A DNA stretch of 64,000 nt from Clostridioides sp. ES-S-0010-02 (GCA_020641055.1 CP067345.1:3961317-4025316); one strand, 5' to 3'; shown: positions 9,797 through 22,937, counted from the stretch's first letter. Made by a program: numbers and translations. Notes: generated from the sequence alone by a model not told the origin.

Positions 9797-9989
9797 CCAC
9801 TTATCTATCTCCTTTCTTATTTAAAAGTACATACCTATAAAACCTCACATCCTACATTATAAGAATTAATTTATAAAAAACTCTTTAAAATATTATATGT
9901 GTTTATATAAAGCATTTATAACAGACTTATGTTTTTTTAATAAGAAATTTGAAAATAAGAAACTTGACAACAAAAAATAAAAAAAATTA

Positions 9990-10107
<118 letters not shown>

Positions 10108-10221
10108 ATCTTTATGCTTAATATTACTATTAAGTTATTGAAACTAGTAAAACTAGATTCTTTAGAGTTAACACTCTAAAAACTACATATATATTTTAAT
10201 CAATGAACATCAAATAATATT

Positions 10222-14880
<4,659 letters not shown>

Positions 14881-15017
14881 AAAGTTTATCAGGCTCAGAT
14901 ACTATTGTTATCTAAATATCTGGCTTTATGGTTTGTTTCTTGTTTTTATAAATTAACCTACTGTTTAATTTTCAAAGTTCATTTTTCATGTTTGCCCTTT
15001 TCTTAAGGACAAGTAAT

Positions 15018-15046
15018 ACTATATCACCTTAAAAATAATTCGTCAA
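15018..15046 (-). promoter_or_regulatory. rRNA operon promoter
   Basis: On the minus strand TTGACG (15041-15046) and TATAGT (15018-15023) are separated by 17 bases. An A/T-rich, UP-element-like stretch lies directly upstream (15047-15080). It lies about 140 bases ahead of the 16S gene. Confidence 0.8.
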
Positions 15047-15313
15047 CACTTTTTAAATTATTTTTTTGATTTTTTTTAATTTCCATTGTCATATATTCCA
15101 TCATAATGTAGTAATACCATAGTCTCAATCAATTTTAATATATTTATAATTTTTTATAAAAAATCACATTTGCTTATCTTAACTATTAATATTTTAAATA
15201 TTTCTATATACAAATTCAACAGTTATAATAGAATTATCCCTATATAGATTGAAAAAATACAGTAGAAAACACAGACAATAAATAAGAATATAGAAATAGA
15301 TATAAATAAATAT
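15047..15313. other. AT-rich intergenic stretch
   Basis: Apart from the A/T tract that may serve as an UP element at its left edge, I see no gene, RNA or clear signal here. Confidence 0.6.
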
Positions 15314-15378
15314 AATAATAAAAGAAGAAGTATTAATACAGTTAGAATAAACTTATCAATACTTCTTCTTTTATTATT
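15314..15378 (-). terminator. Long-stem hairpin after the metal ATPase gene
   Basis: Two perfect 21-base arms (15314-15334 and 15358-15378) enclose a 23-base loop about 40 bases past the ATPase stop. The arms are rich in AAGAAG/CTTCTT, with T-rich sequence on the minus strand beyond. It is probably the terminator of the metal-resistance operon. Confidence 0.75.
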
Positions 15379-15419
15379 TATCTTTTAATATTATAATCTA
15401 TTCATTTTTAACTTACATA

Positions 15420-17810
15420 TTATCTCATAGCTCTCATAGCATTTAGTACTGCAATAAGTGCTACCCCTACATCAGCAAATATAGCCTCCCACATAGTAGC
15501 TATTCCTCCAGCTCCTAATGCCATAACTATAACTTTTACACCTAGAGCAAATATTATATTTTGCCATACTATCTTATTAGTCTTATTTGCTATTTCAATG
15601 GCTTTAGATATTTTACTTGGTTCATCTGTCATAAGTACCACATCTGCTGCTTCAATAGCTGCATCTGAACCTAAACCTCCCATTGCTATACCAACATCCG
15701 CTCTGGCTAAAACTGGTGCATCATTTATTCCATCACCAACAAAAGCTATTTTTTCTTTTTCTGTTCTACCTTCATACAACTCTTCTAGTCTATCTACCTT
15801 TTCATTAGGAAGTAAATTAGAGTAAACTGTATCTAACTCCAACTCTTTAGCAATGTTTTTTGCTACTTTTTCATTATCTCCAGTTAACATTACAACTTTT
15901 TTTACTCCTATTGATTTTAAACTTCTTATGGCATTTTTACTATCTTCTTTTATCTCATCAGATATAACTATATAACCTCTATACATTTTATCAACAGCAA
16001 TATACACTACTGTTCCTACTTCTTTAGCTGGTGAATAGAGTATATTTTCCTTTTTCATAAGTTTTTCATTACCTGCCAATATAAGTTGACCATTGTATTT
16101 TACTCTGATTCCATAGGCTGCTATTTCCTCATAACTATCTATTGTATTTAAATCAATTTTTTTACTATAGTAGCTTAATATAGACTTTGCTATTGGATGA
16201 TTTGAATTTACTTCTGCAAGAACTGCATATTGCAATAATTCTTCTTCTGATATTCCCACAGGATTTAACTTAGTTACATTAAACACACCTTTAGTAAGAG
16301 TTCCTGTTTTGTCAAACACTACTGTATCTACACTTCTTAAAGCCTCTAAGTAATTACTTCCCTTTATAAGTATTCCATTTTTAGATGCAAATCCAATCCC
16401 ACTAAAGAAACTAAGTGGTATTGATAAAACTAATGCACAAGGACAAGAAACAACTAAGAATATCAACCCTCTGTATAGCCAATCACTAAATACTTCACCT
16501 GAAATAACAAGTGGTGGTACAAATGCTATCAATAAAGCAGCTATAACTACTACTGGAGTATAGTATCTTGAAAATTTAGATATAAAATTTTCTGTTTTTG
16601 ATTTTTTAATGCTAGAATTTTCAACAAGGTCAAGTATTTTTGAAACTGTTGACTCTCCAAAGCTCTTTGTAACCTCAATAGTAAGTAAAGCATTCTTATT
16701 TATAACACCTGATAAAATTTCGTCTCCTTTTTCAACTTCCCTTAATACAGACTCACCTGTAAGTGCAGAAGTGTCTAACATAGATACTCCATCTACTACT
16801 ACACCATCCAATGGCACTTTTTCACCAGGTTTTACTACTATTATATCACCTATATTTACTTCTTCTGGAGATACTACTTTCACTTCAGAGTTAACTTTTA
16901 GGTTTGCATAATCTGGTCTTATTTGCATAAGTGAAGTTATAGACTTTCTAGACTTTCCAACCGCAACACCTTGTAAATACTCTCCTACCTTATAGAAAAG
17001 CATAACTCCTACTGCTTCTGATAGTTCTCCTATTAATAATGCCCCTACTGTTGCTAGAGCCATTAAGAAGTTTTCATCAAATACTCTTCCTTTTGATATA
17101 TTTCTTATTGCTCTTAAAAGTACATCTCCACCTACTATCACATAAGCAACTATAAATACTATATTGCTAAATTGACTTTCAAATCCTGTTGCTGTTTGAT
17201 ATATACCAAAAATATATACAAGAGCTCCTATTATAAGTGGAATTAATTCTTTTTTATTTGTATCGCTCACAGTTTCTGACTTTTCAACCGTTCTAGATTT
17301 TGTTTTATCAGAAGACTCTACTTGTATATCAAGTCCTGGTTCTGTTGAGTCTATTATTTCTTTTATTTTATTTATAACAGCATCTTCTTCAAAAGTACTT
17401 ATTATGTTTACTGTAAGTTTTTTATTTACAAAATTCAAATTAGAAGATTCAACCTCTTTTAGTTTAGAAACTTTGTTGTTAATCTCTTCTGCACAATGTG
17501 CACAATTTAACCCTCCTAATATAAGCTCCTTTTTAGCTGATGTTTTGTTGGCTATTGTATTGTCTTTAGAGCTTATTTGTATATTAAGTCCTGGTTCTGT
17601 TGAATCTATTATCTCTATTATCTTTTCTATAGTATTTTCTTCATCAAAACTATTTTCTATATTTACTGTAAGTTTTTTATTTATAAAATTTAGATTAGAA
17701 GACTTAACCTCTTGTAGCTTAGAAACTTTGTTGTTAATCTCTTCTGCACAATGCGCACAATTCAATCCTCCTAATACAAATTCCTTTTTAATTATATTAT
17801 TTGCTTCCAT
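15420..17810 (-). CDS. Zn/Cd/Pb-exporting P1B-type ATPase (CadA/ZntA-like)
   Basis: Protein of 796 residues. Two tandem heavy-metal-binding domains each carry GLNCAHCAEE (near residues 14 and 98) and are strikingly alike. The ATPase core follows: the TGES actuator motif (ALTGESVL), the SCPCALV metal site in the membrane, phosphorylation site DKTGTLT, an HP motif (NHPIAKS) and GDGINDAP. The last two membrane segments carry LGVKVIVMALG and ADVGVALIAVLNAMR; this Lys and Asp are the Zn/Cd/Pb signature of P1B-2 ATPases. It exports toxic divalent metal from the cytoplasm. A CadC-type repressor gene lies 22 bases upstream. Confidence 0.93.
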   Translation of the reverse strand: MEANNIIKKEFVLGGLNCAHCAEEINNKVSKLQEVKSSNLNFINKKLTVNIENSFDEENTIEKIIEIIDSTEPGLNIQISSKDNTIANKTSAKKELILGGLNCAHCAEEINNKVSKLKEVESSNLNFVNKKLTVNIISTFEEDAVINKIKEIIDSTEPGLDIQVESSDKTKSRTVEKSETVSDTNKKELIPLIIGALVYIFGIYQTATGFESQFSNIVFIVAYVIVGGDVLLRAIRNISKGRVFDENFLMALATVGALLIGELSEAVGVMLFYKVGEYLQGVAVGKSRKSITSLMQIRPDYANLKVNSEVKVVSPEEVNIGDIIVVKPGEKVPLDGVVVDGVSMLDTSALTGESVLREVEKGDEILSGVINKNALLTIEVTKSFGESTVSKILDLVENSSIKKSKTENFISKFSRYYTPVVVIAALLIAFVPPLVISGEVFSDWLYRGLIFLVVSCPCALVLSIPLSFFSGIGFASKNGILIKGSNYLEALRSVDTVVFDKTGTLTKGVFNVTKLNPVGISEEELLQYAVLAEVNSNHPIAKSILSYYSKKIDLNTIDSYEEIAAYGIRVKYNGQLILAGNEKLMKKENILYSPAKEVGTVVYIAVDKMYRGYIVISDEIKEDSKNAIRSLKSIGVKKVVMLTGDNEKVAKNIAKELELDTVYSNLLPNEKVDRLEELYEGRTEKEKIAFVGDGINDAPVLARADVGIAMGGLGSDAAIEAADVVLMTDEPSKISKAIEIANKTNKIVWQNIIFALGVKVIVMALGAGGIATMWEAIFADVGVALIAVLNAMRAMR

Positions 17811-17832
17811 ATATATTCACTCCTCTCATTTA

Positions 17833-18198
17833 TCATTTATAAGTCTCTCTAATATGATTTAATCCACAGTCAAATATTTGACTTATATGGCTATCATCTA
17901 ATGAGTAATATACCGTCTTTCCTTCTCTTCTAAATTTTACTAACCTAGCCTGTTTTAATACTCTAAGTTGGTGAGATATTGCAGAGTGAGTCATATTTAA
18001 TAAACTTGCTATATCACATACACACATTTCATTTGCAAATAATGCATATAATATCTTTACTCTAGTAGTATCTCCAAATACTTTAAATAATTCTGCTAAA
18101 TCATATAACATTTCTTCATCTGGCATAGTTGACTTAGCTTCTGTTACTATTTCCTCATGTATTATATTACAACTACAATCATTTATCTCTTCTCTCAT
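17833..18198 (-). CDS. ArsR/SmtB-family metal-sensing repressor (CadC-like)
   Basis: Winged-helix repressor of about 121 residues. It carries an N-terminal CSC (NDCSC) and CVCD in the first recognition region, which together would form the alpha-3N Cd/Pb site of CadC. DSH...LNHI near the C-terminus matches the alpha-5 Zn-type site (Asp, His, His). The recognition helix is MTHSAISHQLRVLK. The frame is open from 18240, but ATG 18198 follows GGAGG and gives MREEINDCSC. An ATATGAA-N6-TTCATAT operator lies just upstream. It is expected to repress itself and the ATPase until metal binds. Confidence 0.92.
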   Translation of the reverse strand: MREEINDCSCNIIHEEIVTEAKSTMPDEEMLYDLAELFKVFGDTTRVKILYALFANEMCVCDIASLLNMTHSAISHQLRVLKQARLVKFRREGKTVYYSLDDSHISQIFDCGLNHIRETYK

Positions 18199-18222
18199 TA
18201 TATAATCCTCCATTATTTTAAT

Positions 18223-18242
18223 ATATGAATAACTGTTCATAT
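18223..18242. promoter_or_regulatory. ArsR/SmtB-type operator
   Basis: ATATGAA, six bases, TTCATAT: a perfect inverted repeat holding TGAA-N6-TTCA, the known consensus for CadC/SmtB/ArsR repressors. It lies about 25 bases ahead of the repressor start; a third half-site GTTCAT follows at 18243-18248. Confidence 0.8.
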
Positions 18243-18400
18243 GTTCATTATATGCTATTATATATAATTTCGCAACAATATTTTTTTATTTATTTAATAA
18301 TAATTAGAATGCACATATTATGGAGTTTTTTAATATATATATTATTAGAATAAGTTTTTGTAAACTTTTTTATAGTTTTTCTAGGAGGTGCAAGTTTAAT

Positions 18401-19261
18401 ATGAGTAATAAGAAAAAAAAGAACTTAGATACTAGCTACATGCCTTACTTAGACCCTGCTAATTATGCAGATTATATTACTAATGAAGAAATTCCTCAAG
18501 ATGAGTTGAGAAATGACCCACAAATCCCTAGTGGTTATACAAAAATACCTAATAATCAGAATATAAGTAACATTTATCCTAATAGCGTAAATAATTATCC
18601 TAAAAGTAGTAATTCTCCAAACAACTTGCCTAACACAAATAATACATCTGGAAATATGAACTACAACACATCTACTCCAAACAATATGCCTAACAACATG
18701 AACTATAATACATCTAATAATATGAACAATATGGGTGTACCCACTAATATGTCTGGTAACATGAATAACAATATGGGTATGCCTAACAACATGTCTGGTA
18801 ACATGAATAATAATATGGGTATGCCTAACAGCATGTCTAGTAACATGAATAATAATATGGGTATGCCTAATAACATGTCTGGTAATATGAATAATAATAT
18901 GGGTATGCCTAATAACATGTCTGGTAACATGAATAACAATATGGGTATGCCTAACAATATGTCTGGCAACATGAATAATATGGGGTATAATATGAATAAC
19001 ATGTCTGGCAACATGAATAATATGGGATATAATATGAATAACATGGGTATTCCTAACTTATCATGTAATCAAAATATGCCTCCTAATGTACTTATGATGA
19101 TACCAGGTGTTATATGTCATAATACAATGAATGGTATGCCTGTAGTTATGCCTAGTAATATGCCTTCTAACATGTATCCGACTCCTTATGGTTCTAGTAA
19201 TATGTCTATACAAGGCATGCCACAAACTAATATTGAGGAGTTTGATGAGGAAGAAATGTAA
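18401..19261 (+). CDS. Met/Asn-rich tandem-repeat protein, possible spore or surface protein
   Basis: Protein of 286 residues. The likely start is ATG 18401 after AGGAGGTG; an upstream in-frame start at 18320 lacks a ribosome site. Residues 1-60 are charged then Asn/Pro-rich. From about residue 115 there are five repeats of 14 residues (N-N-M-S-G-N-M-N-N-N-M-G-M-P) followed by two 15-residue variants ending GYNMN. The C-terminus has LSCNQNMPPN, a GVICHN segment and an acidic end (EEFDEEEM). There is no signal peptide, membrane anchor or known domain. Low-complexity Asn/Gly/Met repeats of this kind are common in spore coat or exosporium proteins of clostridia; that role is only inferred. Confidence 0.85.
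   Translation: MSNKKKKNLDTSYMPYLDPANYADYITNEEIPQDELRNDPQIPSGYTKIPNNQNISNIYPNSVNNYPKSSNSPNNLPNTNNTSGNMNYNTSTPNNMPNNMNYNTSNNMNNMGVPTNMSGNMNNNMGMPNNMSGNMNNNMGMPNSMSSNMNNNMGMPNNMSGNMNNNMGMPNNMSGNMNNNMGMPNNMSGNMNNMGYNMNNMSGNMNNMGYNMNNMGIPNLSCNQNMPPNVLMMIPGVICHNTMNGMPVVMPSNMPSNMYPTPYGSSNMSIQGMPQTNIEEFDEEEM
18743..19055 (+). repeat. 42-bp tandem repeats within the Met/Asn-rich gene
   Basis: Five units of exactly 42 bases begin at 18743, 18785, 18827, 18869 and 18911, then two degenerate 45-base units begin at 18953 and 18998. Units differ mostly at third positions (aac/aat), so the array is old enough to have drifted silently. Copy number is likely to vary between strains. Confidence 0.9.
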
Positions 19262-19352
19262 AATATTTTTATTTTTTAAATAAATTGTATAAGACCTTAA
19301 TAATTGAACATAATAGTAAATGTATTCCTCATAATATTCCCCCAATATTATT
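19173..19352 (+). repeat. Direct repeat, copy 1 (3' end and tail of the repeat-protein gene)
   Basis: This 180-base stretch, from the last 30 codons of the repeat-protein gene through about 90 bases of non-coding tail, recurs in altered form at 19929-20100. Both end in TGTATTCCTCATAATATT followed by CCCCCAATATTA, which contains the perfect hairpin ATAATATT-CCCCC-AATATTAT. Confidence 0.85.
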
Positions 19353-19419
19353 ATAGGTATAAAATTTTGATTGAATATCCTTTTATTTAGTCAAAAAATA
19401 TTAACATAATCTAATAAAA

Positions 19420-19478
19420 TAAATGTAAATAAAAAATCAGATAAAATAAAATTTTATCTGATTTTTTATTTACATTTA
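19420..19478. terminator. 28-bp perfect palindrome, probable bidirectional terminator
   Basis: Arms 19420-19447 and 19451-19478 are exactly complementary around an AAA loop. They contain ATCAG/CTGAT flanked by A- and T-runs, so both strands give a hairpin ending in a T-rich stretch. It lies downstream of both the plus-strand repeat-protein gene and the minus-strand gene remnant. Confidence 0.65.
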
Positions 19479-19480
19479 AC

Positions 19481-19688
19481 TTAATACTTAAAAAATATCC
19501 CTGCATATCACTATTTGTTTGATGTTTATGGAAGTAACCCACAAATCCTTGAATGGAGTAATCAATTACATCACTTATATCTTCATTAACTATACCAAAA
19601 AACATGCTGGCATTTTCTTCTCTTTTAGATTGTCAAGGATACATGGTCTACACTCTTTCTCATATTTTTTGGATTTATTTGGCAGTTC
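19481..19688 (-). pseudogene. Frameshifted remnant of a small cysteine-cluster protein
   Basis: One minus-strand frame reads ...NKSKKYEKECRPC, then ILDNLKEKKMPACF, and then meets a stop. Moving one base within the six-base A-run at 19597-19602 continues it as FGIVNEDISDVIDYSIQG. A C-x2-C ... PACF pattern is characteristic of small zinc-ribbon-like proteins such as the DUF6485 group. No start codon with a ribosome site is visible and an in-frame TGA lies just upstream, so the N-terminus is lost too. The family assignment is tentative. Confidence 0.45.
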
Positions 19689-19928
19689 TCAACTTAAGTT
19701 TACTAACTCTATGTTATAATGACTCTAACAAGTCATTATCTTGTTTATAGTAGGCATTATTTTGAATAAAATATGTGTATTTTACTTTTCTGGAACTGGT
19801 ATGATTCTAATATATTTACAAATAAATAAAAGCTAGTAATTCTATTATAACTATCATTCATGACTCTTTAAGATTATTTTATTTTCATTATAAAACTTCA
19901 TTGCTTCATCATATAACAATCATAAAAT

Positions 19929-20100
19929 ATATCTTACTCCCTATATATCTAGTAATATGTTTAGATACGGTATGCTAAAAACCAATATTGGCAAATATTA
20001 TAAAAAAAAGAAATAAAATATTTTTATATAAATTGTATAAAATTTTAATAATTGACCACAATAATAAATGTATTCCTCATAATATTCCCCCAATATTATA
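19929..20100 (+). repeat. Direct repeat, copy 2 (decayed 3' end of a second repeat-protein gene)
   Basis: It aligns with 19173-19352: TCTAGTAATATGT, then GGTATGCTAAAAACCAATATTG against GGCATGCCACAAACTAATATTG, then AAATAAAATATTTTT, AATTGTATAA and TTTTAATAATTGA, ending in the conserved TGTATTCCTCATAATATT tail. The former coding part is full of changes, while the last 34 or so bases are essentially identical. Confidence 0.8.
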
Positions 20101-20108
20101 GAAATAAA

Positions 20109-20143
20109 TTTAAGCGAGATTAAATTCAGTTAATCTCGCTTAA
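20109..20143 (-). terminator. Hairpin after the 20.2-kb unknown gene
   Basis: TTAAGCGAGATTAA and TTAATCTCGCTTAA form a perfect 14-bp stem with a short loop, followed on the minus strand by AATTTATTTC. It lies about 20 bases beyond the stop of the minus-strand gene at 20164. Confidence 0.8.
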
Positions 20144-20163
20144 ATAATGTCAAAAATCATATA

Positions 20164-21252
20164 CTATTCCAAAAAATCATCAAAGTCTATTGAATCTGAC
20201 TCTGCAAAATCGTATAAAGCATTTTGCTCAAAGAAAAATTTTTCTTCAAATTTAATATATTTGCTATAATTAGACTGACTTATTTCATTAATACAATTAC
20301 AATCATTATCACTATAAGTCCCTATAAAAAACTTGTTTCCCATTAAGTAATATATAGCTTTCATATCATTATTTATTATATATACATTTTCTTTAACATG
20401 GTCATTATTAAAATTAAATCTAGTAAAAAATATACCTTCATTCATATTACTTTTTAATAAGAACGGATTTTCTTCATAAAATACTTTTGCAAATTCCTCA
20501 GGTGAACTTACGCTATATACACTTACAAATTCACTCTTAGAAATTTCATCAAAAACTTCAAAATCGTACATAGGCTCTTTATCTGTTACTAGCATAGAAT
20601 TGATTTTAAAACCAGTATCATTACATTTACTTATACAAAAGGCTATTTTACATGTATAATACCCATCATTATCTTCATATAAAGCCTCACTAATATACCT
20701 ACCTTGTCCTTTATTGCTTACTGTATTTTTAAGTAATGTACCATTGATATTTGTAATATGCATATTTGCAATCTCGTCACTTCCTGAAAAGTATCTTAGG
20801 CTTTCTCTATCCCATGCTATAAACCTCATAGTCATATAGTTTATGAATTCAACTTCCTCATCAACTCTTTTACATATTTTATTATATAATTTTTCTATAG
20901 TTAAATCTGTTTTATAATTTTTTATAATGTCAATGTATTCACATTTATCTCCTGGCAATATATTGTTATAACAAATATTCTTATTTCCAAAATAAGATAC
21001 TAAAAACAGAGATTCCTCCTCTGTTAATCCAATTCTATCTGAGCCAAATCCACCCATTAATCTTTCTTCTTCCCTATAAGCTTCTTCTTGTGTTGGATTT
21101 TTTAAACTCACATAATCCGCCAGACCTAATCCTTCTGCATCCAATAAAAAATATTGACAAAAGTGATTGTTTTTATTGTCTATCCAATTTATTATAAGAC
21201 CCAAGCTCCCCATAAGTCTAGAATTTGTAACCTTTGCAAAATTAAAATTCAT
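20164..21252 (-). CDS. Protein of unknown function, 362 residues
   Basis: I do not recognise this family. The protein is soluble, has no signal peptide or membrane segment, and is acidic with many Asn, Tyr and Phe. Features that may help a search: an early SRLMGSLGLIINWID, RLMGGFGSDRIGLTEEE near residue 88, and an acidic aromatic C-terminus (YDFAESDSIDFDDFLE). ATG 21252 follows AAAGGACGTG. It is transcribed alone, divergently from a HAD phosphatase gene and ending in a strong hairpin. The body shows no repeats or odd codon use. Confidence 0.8.
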   Translation of the reverse strand: MNFNFAKVTNSRLMGSLGLIINWIDNKNNHFCQYFLLDAEGLGLADYVSLKNPTQEEAYREEERLMGGFGSDRIGLTEEESLFLVSYFGNKNICYNNILPGDKCEYIDIIKNYKTDLTIEKLYNKICKRVDEEVEFINYMTMRFIAWDRESLRYFSGSDEIANMHITNINGTLLKNTVSNKGQGRYISEALYEDNDGYYTCKIAFCISKCNDTGFKINSMLVTDKEPMYDFEVFDEISKSEFVSVYSVSSPEEFAKVFYEENPFLLKSNMNEGIFFTRFNFNNDHVKENVYIINNDMKAIYYLMGNKFFIGTYSDNDCNCINEISQSNYSKYIKFEEKFFFEQNALYDFAESDSIDFDDFLE

Positions 21253-21377
21253 ACAATCACGTCCTTTAAAATTTAAAATCTTTGTTTTTTAATATATAAA
21301 TTATTATACATATATTTTAACAACTTAGGTATAATTTATAATATAATATAAGGAAATGATTAATTGAGGTGGTTTTT

Positions 21378-22106
21378 ATGAAAAATATAGCAGCTTTTTT
21401 TGATATAGATGGTACTCTTTATAGGGACTCTCTTATGGTTGAACATTTTAAGAAATTAATTAAATATGATATAATTGACCAAAAAAATTGGTATAAACAC
21501 GCCAGAGATACATTTATGGATTGGGATAAAAGACAAGGCAACTATGATGATTACTTACTAGAAATATGTAATCTTTATGTTGACTCCTTAAAAGGCTTAG
21601 ACAAAACTTGCATTAATTTTACAAGTGACCAAGTAATTAAATTAAAAGCAGATAGAGTTTATAAATACACACGTTCAAGAATAGATTGGCATTTAAATCA
21701 AGGTCACATAGTTATCTTTATTTCTGGCAGCCCTGGGTTTTTGGTTGAAAAAATGGCTAAAAAATACAATGTAACTGACTTCTTAGGAAGTGATTATGTA
21801 TTTGAAGATGATATATTTACAGGAACAGTCATACCAATGTGGGATTCTATAAGTAAAAATAACGCTATAAATGATTTTGTTGTAAAATATGATTTAGACC
21901 TATCAAATTCGTACGCTTATGGAGATACTAATGGCGATATAAATATGCTAAAAAGAGTTGGAAATCCAATAGCAATAAATCCTACAAAAGAACTTTTGGC
22001 TCAAATATCACTTAATAAGGAAATTTCTAAAAATGTTGAAATAATAGTAGAAAGAAAAGACATTATCTATTCTTTATCTACAGATGTGAATATGGTAGAT
22101 ATTTAA
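21378..22106 (+). CDS. HAD-superfamily hydrolase (SerB-like, HAD-IB type)
   Basis: Phosphatase of about 242 residues. Motif I is FDIDGTLY, where the first Asp is the nucleophile. Motif II is FISGSPG; a Lys in the KKYN region probably serves as motif III; motif IV is YAYGDTNGDINML. This is the subfamily that includes phosphoserine phosphatase-like and PGP/CICP-type enzymes; the substrate is unknown. ATG 21378 is preferred over GTG 21369 because GAGGTGG lies six bases upstream. It stands alone, with a terminator at 22155-22195. Confidence 0.9.
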   Translation: MKNIAAFFDIDGTLYRDSLMVEHFKKLIKYDIIDQKNWYKHARDTFMDWDKRQGNYDDYLLEICNLYVDSLKGLDKTCINFTSDQVIKLKADRVYKYTRSRIDWHLNQGHIVIFISGSPGFLVEKMAKKYNVTDFLGSDYVFEDDIFTGTVIPMWDSISKNNAINDFVVKYDLDLSNSYAYGDTNGDINMLKRVGNPIAINPTKELLAQISLNKEISKNVEIIVERKDIIYSLSTDVNMVDI

Positions 22107-22154
22107 TTTATATTAGCTCTTTTAAAGACTTATACAACAAAAGTCTTATTATAA

Positions 22155-22195
22155 TAAAGGATGTCATCATTGAAGTGATATCCTTTATTTTTATT
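22155..22195 (+). terminator. Terminator after the HAD hydrolase gene
   Basis: ATAAAGGATGTCA pairs with TGATATCCTTTAT (one mismatch), followed by TTTTTATT. It lies about 50 bases past the stop. Confidence 0.85.
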
Positions 22196-22429
22196 CATAT
22201 TATATATTTTAGTTCATAGATGGTAAGTATCTATTTCAAATATAAAAATTGTTATTGCTAAAACATTAAAAGTTTGTATAACAACATAAAAAGACTCTGA
22301 TATAAAAATCAAAGCCTTTTTTATTAAATAAACTCATACATATGTTAATTTTATTTTTATATTTCAATGTACCTTTGCAAATGTATTATTCATATAAAAA
22401 TTAAAACCATTCTAAAGTAAAACATTAAG
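22196..22429. other. Intergenic stretch with a second hairpin
   Basis: The only structure seen is AAAAGACTCTGAT / ATCAAAGCCTTTT at 22289-22321, an imperfect stem flanked by T- and A-runs. It would serve as a terminator for the minus-strand gene ending at 22430 or for read-through from the left. Nothing else is recognisable. Confidence 0.55.
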
Positions 22430-22927
22430 TCAGTTGTTATTTTTAAATAACATCTTTCTTAGTCTATTATTGTAATAATCTATAAAAGAACTATATACAT
22501 AATCGTATATTATAAAGGCTACCTCAAATGAAGCTACTATAATAATATTTATTGGAATATAAACTATTGTCCTTAATATAAAGTACAATATAACTATCAT
22601 TATATTTGCAAATACTACTTTCATAAGATACTCAATATATATTGACCTATCTTTTTCTATAAAATATTTAACAATACCATATATCCCAAAAGTAAGAGAA
22701 TATACAATCCATTGAGATTTACTTGCCATTACTATAAATCCTAATGCTACAGAACCTATATAAAAAGCAATTCCACTTTTAAATCCCCATTCCATTATTA
22801 CAATTGATACTAAAAGCGATGCTAACCCCATAATAAACAATGTATTTACAGGAATAATATTTGTAAGAGTTAACAGTATCACATTTAATGCTAATAAAAC
22901 TCCTCCATAAGCAACTTTTATACTCAT
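22430..22927 (-). CDS. Integral membrane protein of unknown function
   Basis: About 165 residues with five hydrophobic segments covering most of the chain, ending in a basic tail (NNRLRKMLFKNNN). ATG 22927 is favoured over 22936 because TAGGATGA gives it a ribosome site. No catalytic motif is visible; the arrangement recalls small YybS/DUF2232-like or ECF S-component proteins, without a firm match. It starts about 10 bases after the stop of the cysteine-cluster protein gene, so the three genes 24210 to 22430 form one operon. Confidence 0.75.
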   Translation of the reverse strand: MSIKVAYGGVLLALNVILLTLTNIIPVNTLFIMGLASLLVSIVIMEWGFKSGIAFYIGSVALGFIVMASKSQWIVYSLTFGIYGIVKYFIEKDRSIYIEYLMKVVFANIMIVILYFILRTIVYIPINIIIVASFEVAFIIYDYVYSSFIDYYNNRLRKMLFKNNN

Positions 22928-22937
22928 ATTTATCATC

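Larger units (their letters stand above)
19262..20163. other. Gene-poor 0.9-kb region with duplication debris
   Basis: No intact gene. In order it holds the tail of the repeat-protein gene with its C-loop hairpin, a 28-bp perfect palindrome (19420-19478), a frameshifted cysteine-cluster gene remnant on the minus strand (19481-19688), an unexplained AT-rich stretch (19700-19928), and a degraded second copy of the repeat-protein 3' end (19929-20100). Confidence 0.75.

Noticed and set aside
18703-19044. Open frame antisense to the Met/Asn-rich repeats
   Set aside because: It exists only because the repeat lacks stops on the opposite strand; it has no ribosome site and no independent composition.
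18743-19055. Possible CRISPR array in the 42-bp repeats
   Set aside because: The repeats are contiguous, in frame and code for a peptide repeat; there are no unique spacers.
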